Assembly: GCF_001659605.2 (NCBI RefSeq)
Contig: NC_035163.2
Coordinates: 29,042,158-29,106,157, forward strand
Reading direction: 5' to 3'
Length of the DNA: 64,000 nt
Source: Manihot esculenta
Taxonomy: Eukaryota > Streptophyta > Magnoliopsida > Malpighiales > Euphorbiaceae
The translations under genes were made by a program, and so were the position numbers. The notes under the pieces are model-generated. The model saw nothing but the letters and a program-made list of their open reading frames with translations, ran no database searches and had not been told where the DNA came from. Shown here piece by piece: positions 23,156 to 33,232 of this stretch (the stretch's first letter is position 1; each line of letters starts with the position of its first letter).

Positions 23156-25370
23156 CCAAAATGACCAACACCAGCCTGTCCATATCCTAATCCAGGATTA
23201 TATCCTGCAAACACATTCTCTGTAGAGCCGTCTGACCTGTGAACCGACCTAGAGGTAGAAGTATCATGGGCAGGCTCTGGTGGAAATGCTGGGAACATAG
23301 ATCCTATCGGCGTAAATGGTACACCATACGCACCGGGAGTGAATGAAGGCATCGTATTCGACCCAGGCGTCCATCCCATGAACTGACTCTGGGAAGGATA
23401 ATACATTGAAGGTATCTGAGAAGACATGGGTGGCACATTAGAGGAACTCGGTGCATGTTCGTATTCAGCTTGGGACTGGTGATACTGTATCGGGGGAGGC
23501 ACTGGATGCACATCACTATCACGTTCTACTATTTTTGGATGATCCCTTCTACGACCCCTGCCATGACCACGGTTTCTACCCCGACTTCCACGTGAAACTG
23601 AATCTGGAATGGGTGGGTCATCTGGGTCAGTAGTGATGTGTGGTGGAGCAGGTGCTGGATGTGGAGCTGGGAGCTGTGTTTGTCGCCTCTCTTCCATCAT
23701 ACAGAATGATACAGACTGTAGGAGGTCGCAAATAGATGCCATGCTCCCCGTGGTCGGATTTGTCGCCATAGCTTGCATATGCTCCAGACCATCCTCCTGC
23801 AATAAAAGCATTCAATTATATTATATCTAATATGCAGTTATTATTGAAAATGACTTTAAACAGCATTAATTATTTACCCCTGATCCCAATGCCGCTCCCC
23901 TAACTGAAATCCAGCGTCTGGACACCCTACGGTACCACTCCATATACTCTGAATGAAAATGGAGTGGCCCTGTTGCTGGCGGGGCAGTAATTATTCGTCT
24001 ATCTCGGGTGTTCCAGCGTGCAATCCAGTGGGAGTGCACCTCAGCCCAGTTTGTGTCGCTCTTACGCAGGTCAATATCATGGAGTGCAGCAGATTGTTGT
24101 GGTTCAGCGGGAATATGCTGCTGCATACCAAACTGGCGCATGACCCGATCAGGCTGATGCCACTCTATAATATGAAAGCATACTAATGGCACTACAGCTC
24201 TCCAAATTTGTCGTCCTTGCCGACAATCTTCGGGTAACGACTCAATAAGGGCATCATTGTATGGCTCCCAAATTACCTGAAATTAACATTCAATTGTTAT
24301 ACACAAATTAATGTAGCTTTAAATTATTTAACATTTCTTTTTTCCGTATTACCTGCTCAGGTAATAAACGATCTAGCTGATAACGCAGCTCAACGAGTAC
24401 GTGGGTGATGACCTCCGTTATATGCCTGGCATTACTCCACCTGCACAATATATTGTACTATCAAGTATTTCTTAACATATTACAATAACAAAGAAATTTA
24501 AAAATATTAATGTAATAACACATACCTGCTGCCTAGTGGAGCATCATGATGTGGTACTCGTACGGACAGTGTCGGCGAAACTGCTGTGATACGGTCCCAT
24601 GCCCATATCTGGAGAATGAACAATGGACCTGCCATTTGCATAACTTCAGGATTTGTCGCCTTACATAACTGTCTGTACAGCCATGCCAAACATGCACCAC
24701 CCCAGCTATAATTGCCGGCTTCATCCAAGTCGGCTAGCAGAGATAAAAACATAATGTTCACACGTGAAGCTGATGTATCACTAAAAATAGATCCAATAGC
24801 CCTCATGATGTATGCGCGTGCGAACCTCTGCACAACTTCCTCGTCGGGGTCATTTGGAAGCTGACTGAACTCCTCAGCTAGCCATACCATCTTCAAGTAA
24901 CAACCTCTTAGGGCACTATTAGGTGGAACGACACCTAATAGTGCCTCACACAACGATGGCCAATGGTGGCGTGAACGCCCTGTAACAGCTGCACCATCGA
25001 CCGGCAACCCGGTTATTAACCCTACATCCTGAAGGGTAATGGTCATTTCCCCTTCGGGAAACATAAACGTATGGGTCTCTGGTCGCCACCGCTCCACCAG
25101 GGCACTAATTAGCTGCCAATCCAATGCAAAATATCCTAACCGTATTACCCCATAAAATCCAGTTCGTCGCAGGTAAGGTATTATTCGATCCGGAATGTCG
25201 TCCAGATGTAAAATTGTTCCCGTCCTTCTGCAAGCAATTGCCCCAACTTCCATACTCCCTTGCCATATAGCCTCAGACCGATGATCGGCTTGTGCATATA
25301 GCAAGGATGGATCGTTTGGACCCGGTAAAATATAATTACGGCGGTCACGGGAATTGCGTCTTTCCTCCAT
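23152..25370 (-). CDS. plant mobile domain (PMD, aminotransferase-like/MAIL1-type) protein carried by MULE-1
   Basis: Four exons join in phase: 24526-25370, 24353-24440, 23878-24276 and 23152-23796, giving at least 650 residues. The first exon has classical PMD (PF10536) text: RTGFYGVIRLGYFALDWQLI, ERWRPETHTFMFPEGEMTIT, LQDVGLITGLPVDG; later come VIWEPYND and FHIIEWHQPDRVMRQFG. The last exon is a Pro/Gly/Arg-rich low-complexity tail with an RGSRGRNRGHGRGRRR stretch. PMD proteins such as MAIN and MAIL1 act in the Arabidopsis nucleus in silencing and genome stability; the role inside transposons is unknown. Start 25370 gives MEERRNSRDRR. No stop or shift was seen through four exons, which suggests selection until recently. 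The 3' end is uncertain because the frame runs into the truncated transposase gene on the other strand. Confidence 0.85.
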
Positions 25371-27188
25371 ACCTATTTATGTAAAATTATATACAATATT
25401 CAAACACCAATTATTCACTAAATAACACTACTTAATTTAACAATAATATTATATACATATTTAAAAAATATTATATCAAAAATCACAACTTTTATATTAA
25501 AAATCACAACAACTAACCTATCCAAAATCAGAGCACATATTCTATCCAAAATCACTACAAATATTCAATATATAAATCACAACAAATATTCAATCTATAA
25601 ATCACAACAAATATTTTATCTAAAAACAACAACAAATATAACACCACATTAAAAAATAAATTTAATTATATATTGGTCTTATTTTTTAAGAAATTAATTA
25701 ATATTTTTTAAAATATTTTAATTTAAATATTTTAATTTAATATTTTAATTTAATATGAAGGACATGTTTTGAAATCTTTAATTATTATATTTTTTATAAA
25801 TTAATAAATTATATTAACTTTTTATTTATACCAATTTTTAAATATTACAATTTATTACATATTTACAAAATATTTATAAATACTTCAATTAATTAAAAAC
25901 AAAATAAAAAACAGATGATATATTCAAGAAAATCATGAACTGATATTTTTTATAATTTATTATATTTCATTTAATTTTTATTTATATATTATTATAATTA
26001 AAATATTACAATTTTCAACAAATTAAAAAAAATAATAATCTGATGAAATTTTTAAAATTAAATTAATTATACATAATTTATATATTATTATAATATAAAA
26101 TAAAATTTTTAAAAATTAATAAAAATTTCAACGGATTAAATATTTTACAAAATTAAATTATTTTATTTTTACAAAATTATTATATTTTATTATCATTGCA
26201 ATTATAATTACATTTAAAAATATTAAATTTTTGTAAATATTAAAAATTAATTTCAAAAAAAATTACAATTTAAAACTAATTAAAAAAAATTAATAATCGG
26301 ATGAAATTTTAAAAATAAAATAAATTCTACACAATTTATATATTATTATAATATAAAATAAAATTTTTAAAAATTAATAAAAATTTCAACAGATTAAATA
26401 TTTTACAAAATTAAATTATTTTATTTCTATAAAATTATTATATTTTATTTCTATAAAATTATTACATTTTAAAATATTAAATTTTTGTAAATATTAAAAA
26501 ATAATTTCAAAAAAAATAAATAAAATATATAAACTTCAATTATTATATTTTCCAAAAAATTAAAATTTTTTAAATAAAATTTTACAAATTTCTCCACACA
26601 TTTCTTTAAACAAATACAAGTATATTATTATTTTGTTTTACTTTATTTAAATTTTAATTAATATTTTACATATAATATTAATTACTTAACTTTTAAATAT
26701 TTTACAAATTTTTTAATAAAATTTTTAAAATTAAAAAAATTTATATACAAAATTGTATTAACAAAATTATTTAAACAAAAAAATATAAATATATTTAAAT
26801 TTAAAGGAAAGTTTAACGAAAAACCTGATATTTTCCTGCGGTTCTTGGTGCGGAGCAAACACACTGTAGCCGATTTTGCAGAGAGAAAGAAAATGGTGGA
26901 CAGAAATCTGCAGAGGAAGAAGAGAAAGAAGAAGAGAAGGAAGAAGAGAAAATGAGAAAGAAGGAAGAAGGTGCGGAAAAGGAGAGAAAAAATTAATTTC
27001 ATCAGGGCGAAATAAATGTTCACGGACCTGCACAGGTCCGCGTGGCTCTGCATGCATGCAGAGCCACGCGGCGTAACAGAAAAGTGTTCGCCACTATGGA
27101 TGGCGAACACTTTTCAGTCAACCATCGTCAGCCTTTTCTGACTAGTTTTCTGTGCATGTTCGCCACCCAAGGTGGCGAACATGCCACT
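25371..27188. other. AT-rich spacer, PMD 5' flank and subterminal region of MULE-1
   Basis: Upstream of the PMD start lie short 25-bp repeats around AATCACAACAAATATTCAAT (25560-25630), then AT-rich DNA with a 258-bp direct duplication listed separately. From 26876 to 26990 the plus strand is a purine-rich GAAGAAGAGAAAG tract. From 27015 to 27075 are nested palindromes (ACCTGCACAGGT; GTGGCTCTGCATGCATGCAG), followed by more GTTCGCCA hairpins at 27088 and 27158. No open frame of interest is present. Confidence 0.6.
26030..26550. repeat. 258-bp direct duplication in AT-rich spacer
   Basis: Two consecutive copies start with TAATAATCTGATGAAATTT (near 26033) and TAATAATCGGATGAAATTT (near 26291), followed by matching text including AAAAATTTCAACGGATTAAA and its one-base variant. 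Differences are few and the copies are adjacent. Confidence 0.75.
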
Positions 27189-27505
27189 CAGCAGAATTGT
27201 TCGCCACTTTAAGTGGCGAACAATTATTTCCGCCAAGCTGGCGTGCCACGGGAGCAGATTGCACTGCTCCCGTGGCCCGGACGAGCTTGTTCGCCACTAT
27301 GAGTGGCGAACAAGCTCAGCAAGCCAAAGTTCGCCACCATGGGTGGCGAACTCTCCCTTCTTCGACAGCATGGGTGGCGAACATGCTTGTTCGCTAGTCA
27401 TACTGGCGAACATGCTGCGTTGACACACAGAATCCGAAAATATTTTCAGATCCTGCCTGTTTTTTAAAATATTTCTCTATTTTTGCATGATTTGAAAAAA
27501 TGCTC
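27189..27505 (-). repeat. right terminal inverted repeat of MULE-1
   Basis: 317 bp, inverse complement of 19474-19790 with five mismatches by eye. It holds the same series of hairpins. Just inside it (27150-27188) lies an extra hairpin module that the left end lacks. Confidence 0.93.
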
Positions 27506-27514
27506 CCTTTCTGA
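27506..27514. repeat. 9-bp target-site duplication, right copy (MULE-1)
   Basis: CCTTTCTGA, identical to 19465-19473. On the minus strand it is part of the legumin exon 3 segment reading SVQKG. Confidence 0.95.
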
Positions 27515-28010
27515 ACACTGAGTTGGAGCCTTGAGAGGATAGTGATGCGGCCGGCTCGTGGATTGAAGGCGTGAGCTTGTGATGGGTCGTTGACGTTGTG
27601 TTGCAGTTTAATTGCGCAGAAAGTTTCTTCTACGCCATTGTGTCTGCCGATTCCACGTGATCCCATCTCGAATTCTTGCCGCCACCGTTCTTCCTCTCTG
27701 ACATATTTTTTCTCTTCTGGGCTTTCTTGTGGGGTTACCACTTCAAGCCCACGTTGTACACTCACAATAATTCCCCTGTAATCGTCATCACCCCTTAGCT
27801 TTCTTGCGAGTTCGGTATTGACGTTGAAAGCTTCAGCTAGCAATTGCTCATCCAACTCTCTGAGTCATTAGTTCTTCTTGCGGGTTCCCAGCAACAAAGA
27901 ACGACTGCAATAAAACATCAAAGTTAGAAGATATCTAAATATGTATTTGTTGTAATTAATTATATATATCATGAGCTTTTTGGGTGTTCTTACTCTTGCA
28001 TTCGATCCAG

Positions 28011-28019
28011 CTGGTTGTT
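28011..28019. repeat. 9-bp target-site duplication, left copy (MULE-2)
   Basis: CTGGTTGTT here corresponds to CAGCTTGTT at 30861-30869, seven of nine positions matching. Both lie in legumin exon 2, and removing the element plus one copy restores the alignment to the intact paralogue. Confidence 0.75.
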
Positions 28020-30860
28020 GATCAATTTTTCAAATTATGCATAAGAAAAAACATTATAAAATCATGCAGATCTAAAAATATTTTCGAATCCTGTGTGTCA
28101 ATCAAGCGTGTTGGACAGTCATATTGTCGAACACGAATCGAACAATATGAAGTTCAACGTGTCGAATTTTGGTCTACTCAGCTTGTTCGAGAGCAATGTC
28201 ATCTACTCCTGTGGTTGCCAGGGTGGCGTGTTCAGCACCTTGGGTGCTGAACACGGCTGCTATATTAAAAATTCTGCACTCTTTGTGACATGAATGCAAA
28301 TGTCAGAGGGTGCAGAAATCTCTGCACTCGGAGAAAATTTCACGTGGACATGTTCGGCACTCCACATATGCTATCCACAACCACCCTTTCACCGCCCAAC
28401 GGTCTGCATTTAAAATAATTCGGCAATAAAACTGCCGAATTATACTTTCCCGCGGCCTATAAATAAACCTCAAATTGCTACTTCTCGTCACCTCAAATTG
28501 CTACCTTCTTATCATCCCTATTATCAAGTTTATTTTTACTCTCGTCTCTATTATCAAGTTTATTTTCACTCTCATCTCAAATTCACCTCAAATTGCTACC
28601 TTATTATTATCCCTATTATCAAGTTTATTATTTCTCTTATCTCTTATTAGCTCTAACTTTTATAAATTTGTATAATTTTTATTTTATTTTTAATATAATT
28701 CAATATTTTTTTATAAATTTTATAAAATTATCGTATTTACTTTCAAAAAAATTATCGCTATTATCAAGTATTTTTTTCCAGGAATTAGATTCATATTTAA
28801 AAGGTATGTATATAAAAATTTCAAATTTTTTTAAATAAATATATCATATTTATTTATTGTGTGTAATTTTAATTTATTATAATTTTAAAAAATAAAAAAA
28901 AAATTTAGCAATTATGGAAATATTAAATTTACAATTTTTTTAAAATCTTTATCAAAAAAGTGGCCGTTTTCAAAAAAAATTACAGTAAGTTTTAAATATA
29001 TTTTATTGTAAATTTTTTTTTTATTTTTATTATAATTTTATTTATTTTATTATAATACAAACATTAAAAATTTTTCTGACTATTTTATTAATTTTATTGT
29101 AATACAAAAAAATAATTTCAAAAAAATAATTTTATTACTTTCAAAAAAATTATTTTAGTATAATAGAAAAATTAATATTGAATATTATATTATATTTTTA
29201 TTAAATTTATTATAATACAAAAATTAAATTTTTTTTATTAATCTTATTAATTTTATTATAATACAAAAATTAAATTCAAAAAATTAATTTTATTATTTTC
29301 AAAATAAATTAATTTTAGTATAATAAAAAAATTAAATTTAAATATTTTATTATAATCATATTAATTTTATTATAATGCAAACAATAATTTCAAAAAATTA
29401 ATTTTATTATTTTCACAAATTTAATTTCAGTATAATACAAAAATTAATTTTAAATATTTTATTATAATTTATTTTATTTTATTAATTTTATTATTTAAAA
29501 AAATAATTTCAGTATAATACAAAAAATTAATTTTAAATATTTTATTATAATTTTATTTACTTTATTATAATTCAAAAATTAAATATTGTATTAATCGTAT
29601 TAATTTTATTATAATACAAAAAAATATTTCAAAAAATTAATTTTATTATTTTCAAAAAAAATTAATTTCAGTATAATACAAAAAATTAATTTTAAATATT
29701 TTATTATAATTTTATTTACTTTATTATAATTCAAAAATTAAATATTGTATTAATCGTAGTAATTTTATTATAATACAAACAATAATTTCAAAAAATTAAT
29801 TTTATTATTTTCACAAATTTAATTTCAGTATAATACAAAAATTAATTTTAAATATTTTATTATAATTTATTTTATTTTATTAATTTTATTATAATACAAA
29901 AAAATATTTCAAAAAATTAATTTTATTATTTTCAAAAAAATTAATTTCAGTATAATACAAAAAATTAATTTTAAATATTTTATTATAATTTTATTTACTT
30001 TATTATAATTCAAAAATTAAATATTGTATTAATCGTATAATTTTATTATAATACAAACAATAATTTCAAAAACTTAATTTTATTATTTACACAAATTTAA
30101 TTTCAGTATAATACAAAAATTAATTTTAAATATTTTATTATAATTTATTTTATTTTATTAATTTTCTTATAATACAAAAAAATTTTAAAAAAATAATTTT
30201 ATTATTTTCATAAATTTAATTTCAGTTTAATACAAAAATTAATTTTAAATATTATAATAATTTTATTAATTTATTATAATACAAAAATTTAAAATTTTAT
30301 TAATTTATTTCCTTTTATTATTTCATTTTTATATATAAAGTAAAAAAATATATATATATTTCATAAAAAAAAAAAAATTTAGGAATACCTGATGAAGACG
30401 TGTTTTTCAGCGTGTTGAAAGTGAAGGTGTACAGGTGATGGCCTATGGCAAATTGTGGAGACAGTGAAGTGAAGAGCTGGAGAGGGAGAAGCGAGAGCTG
30501 GAGAAGGAGAACAGGAGCTGGAGAGGAAGAATGGAGAGTTGGAGAGAAGAAGAAGAGCTAGAGAGAAAGAATGAAAAGTGGAAAAAAGAAGGCCGTGGGA
30601 GAAAAAGCAAAGTCTCCCACGGATCCGTGCATGGAGGTTCGCATGGTTCTGCATACATGCAGAGTCAAGGTTCGTGTTTGGCACCTTGACAACAAGCTGA
30701 ATAGACAAATGTTCGACATTATGTCTGAATTTTGACGAACTTTCTTGTTTGACAGTATGATTGTCGAATACGCTTGGTTGACATGATTCACGCTTAGTTG
30801 ACATGATTAGCCATGATTTTATAATTATTTTTTTTTTATGCATGATTTTAAAAATTACAC
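28020..30860. mobile_element. MULE-2: non-coding Mutator-like element in legumin exon 2
   Basis: The ends read GATCAATTTTTCAAATTATG on the left and, as complement, GTGTAATTTTTAAAATCATG on the right, matching the start of the MULE-1 TIR (GAGCATTTTTTCAAATCATG). The following 150 bp on each side resemble the MULE-1 TIR, with diverged hairpins such as GTTCAGCACC...GGTGCTGAAC. At 2841 bp with no coding region it is a non-autonomous, older member of the same broad family. A TATAAATAA motif at 28459 and a CAGTAAGTTTTAAATAT donor-like site at 28983 look like remains of a transposase leader. From about 29100 the interior is AT-rich tandem repeat, and 30467-30600 is a purine-rich GAGAGGGAGAAG tract like that of MULE-1. 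Confidence 0.88.
29100..30290. repeat. AT-rich tandem array with about 279-bp higher-order period
   Basis: The marker TTTCAGTATAATAC recurs near 29438, 29509, 29669, 29825, 29948, 30103 and 30219 (one variant). Alternating spacings of about 156 and 123 bp give a repeat of roughly 279 bp. The rest of each unit is ATTTTATTATAATACAAA-type sequence. It is almost free of G and C. Confidence 0.75.
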
Positions 30861-30869
30861 CAGCTTGTT
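30861..30869. repeat. 9-bp target-site duplication, right copy (MULE-2)
   Basis: CAGCTTGTT, partner of 28011-28019 with two mismatches. The divergence suggests the insertion is older than MULE-1. Confidence 0.75.
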
Positions 30870-31555
30870 CGTTTACTAGTGTCAACAACAGTAACTAGAA
30901 CGAGAGGAGACCGTCCATTATTATAAACCCAGTTAGGTACTCCTGTTGGCAAAGCAACCACATCGCCCTCACGAATTTGTTGAATCTTTTGGTGCTGGTC
31001 TCCCTGGATCTGGCTTCGCGTTTGACTATATCAAGACTGTTGAGTCTGTGATGACTGGAATGTCTCTGGACAACCTGGGAGCATAGCTCCATGGACACCT
31101 CTACCTGCAATACTTGACTGCGTTAATAATAATAACAATCTTATTTGGCTAATTAAAATAAGCTCTCTATTTTTATTACTATAATTCTGGATACGTAGGA
31201 GGACAATGTACTACATGACAATGCACATGCCTTGAACTACGTAGACGAGTCTGGGTCCATTGACGTATTGGGGCAACAGAAGCCCTCTCGCTTGAATGGT
31301 ATGGCGAGCGACTACAACACCAGCACATTCGAACTGGTCGTCATTTTCGTCCCAGATGTCAGTAACACCAGCCTCCGACTGTATCCTCCGATTGGGTTCG
31401 AGGGCACTTAAGCGTTCAATTTGGCACTCGTCCCGTTGGTAGCGTTTTGGTTCTGGCCTTGGCCAAAAACTAGGATCTTGGCCTATCTGAGCAAAACGCC
31501 CATGGAAGAGAAGAAGAAAGCAGAGATTAAGAGATTACAAAGAAGAGTAAGCCAT

Positions 31556-33232
31556 TTAAGAGAAGAGATCCAGGCTATATGGTGAAAAGGGTGAGTGGTA
31601 TAGGTTAGTATTTAAGGAGAAAAATAAGCAGGTAGTGTTTTGGCACGTGCGAAATCGTTTAGTTACTTCTCTTGATTCTTTCTGCATGTGGGTTTGTCTT
31701 GGTGTGTTGCATGGATTTGATGAGCTTTCTTGCTTCCACCTAGTTCCTACAGGGTACGTGTTGATGATGATCTGCCTAGATGAGTTTGATTCCATGTAGG
31801 TCCTTGCTTTTCTTGAAAAATTAAAAATTATAGAATATAATGGGTGTGTATATATCAAGTACGTGTTGATGTTTAAAATTTGTAGCGATGAAAATAGTTC
31901 TAAAGACGTCGTCATCATCATAAACTTCTATAAAATATTCTCTAACATAATTTATATACTAAACTTTTAATGATGTATAGTAAAAAAAATTAAATTAATT
32001 AATTAATTAAAAATTAAATCAAAAAATAAAAATTAATAAATTTTTTAATTATTTTAGTATATCAAAATATTAAATAATGATTGAGCATTAAAGTTGTCTC
32101 TCAATATTACCAATAATATAGAATATAATATATATGTATGTGTATATTAAATTTTTATGTATCATATAAAAGATTAAAAATAAAATTTTATAATTGAATT
32201 ACATAGTTATATATATAATAATTAAAATTTCCATTTATATTTTTATTAATTTCAATAAATTAAATTATTAAATTTAAATGTCTTTTGTTAGAAAAATTTT
32301 AATGTTTTCTATAAAGTTGAGTGGTCGCTCAACATAGAGTGGCCCCGCCCCTGTTTGCTCCTTTGCCAGGACTGTGACCGTGGTTTGGTATCTTCTTACG
32401 TGGACGATTGTTGCTGAAAAGGGAAATAGGTGAGCTAATAAAGCGGTCTGATATATATATTTTTTTTCTAATAACAAATATTACAGTGATAGAGTACAAT
32501 TGATTAAATACAAAATTGAAAATTATTTTGTATATAAAAACAAATATTTTATAATAAGTAAATAAGTATATTTAAATTCAAAATTTCATTATTTTTTACA
32601 CATTATATTGAATTTATTGTTAAGAAAACCACTTTTGCGGTTTCATTTAAAAAAATATGAGACAAATTTTATAATTGTTAAGAAAAAGAAAATGCAATGG
32701 CTCATAAGTTCCGACATAAATGCTTTCTTTGATTTTGTGATCGATTTGATTAACAAATTTTGACCAGTAATAAAAAAGAAAATATTTATTTAGGTCGAAT
32801 TTAAATGGGGACACTTTCTTATGTACACAAACGCTCTCTTGATTGTAAATTAATTAACTTAAAGTACAAAAACCCTTAATGGAAGAATAGAAGACAAGAA
32901 GAAGCAGAAGAACAAATGTGACCCACCATAAGAGAAGTAACAGTTATATGAGCTTCTCATAGCAGAACACCAACACGTAATCTGCAAAAAAAATATGTGT
33001 AAGCGAGAAAGGGTATTGAAAGCATGCAAAATATAAAGACAAATTCACATGCAGAAGAAATCGAGACAACTCACCGATCGATTTGCCACGTCCCAGCCAC
33101 TAAACCTGCTTCTTCTCCTTCCTATATAAACACCACTTCCTCCATCCCTCTTCTTCACTTCAACACAGTCTAGCTCAAGCCTCTCTCTCTTCTTCTTCTT
33201 CTTCTTCTTGCTTGTAGAGGTTCATACTCGCC
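31556..33232. promoter_or_regulatory. shared intergenic promoter region of the divergent legumin pair
   Basis: On the plus-strand gene's side there is TATA text CTATATAAAC at 33122-33131, RY-type seed motifs (GCATGC at 33022-33027 and CATGCA near 33048), ACGT cores at about 32975 and in GCCACGTCC near 33085, and a (CTT)n run in the leader at 33191-33213. On the pseudogene's side there is a G-box CACGTG at 31644-31649 and CATGCA-type motifs near 31680 and 31710. RY motifs with G-box/ABRE cores are the usual signature of seed-storage promoters driven by B3 and bZIP factors. The middle, 31920-32800, is AT-rich. Confidence 0.7.

Larger units (their letters stand above)
19474..27505. mobile_element. 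MULE-1: 8-kb Mutator-like DNA transposon carrying transposase and PMD genes
   Basis: The element begins GAGCATTTTTTC and ends with the exact complement, is 8032 bp long, and is flanked by a perfect 9-bp duplication. TIRs of 317 bp (19474-19790 and 27189-27505) differ at five positions by eye. Beyond that length one end carries an extra 33-bp hairpin module and similarity fades. Inside are a tandem repeat block, a leader with repeated TATA motifs, a mudrA-type transposase gene truncated at its C-terminus (plus), a PMD gene (minus) and AT-rich spacer. It interrupts exon 3 of the legumin pseudogene. Near-identical ends and a perfect duplication point to a recent insertion, while the truncated transposase suggests it now depends on another copy for movement. 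Confidence 0.95.
18975..31555 (-). pseudogene. 11S globulin (legumin) pseudogene split by two MULE insertions
   Basis: The usual four legumin exons can be followed on the minus strand: exon 1 31231-31555; exon 2 30861-31104 plus 27994-28019; exon 3 27506-27904 plus 19452-19473; exon 4 18975-19375. MULE-2 sits in exon 2 and MULE-1 in exon 3. Independent lesions are visible: TAA at codon 7 in the signal peptide (31535-31537), TGA in exon 2 after SSQTQQS, one extra A near the end of exon 2, loss of about 100 bp plus a frame change early in exon 3 (after AGNPQEEL), and one missing base in exon 4 near 19250. Much of the protein is still readable ([25 protein letters not shown]), so the gene died recently in evolutionary terms. 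It is divergently oriented to the intact legumin at 33233 and is clearly its paralogue. Confidence 0.93.

Noticed and set aside
23866..24192. separate small gene on the minus strand
   Set aside because: It is exon 3 of the PMD gene; donor and acceptor phases fit its neighbours exactly.
28303..28838. coding region for a transposase in MULE-2
   Set aside because: The frames are short, T-rich and lack any MuDR domain motif.
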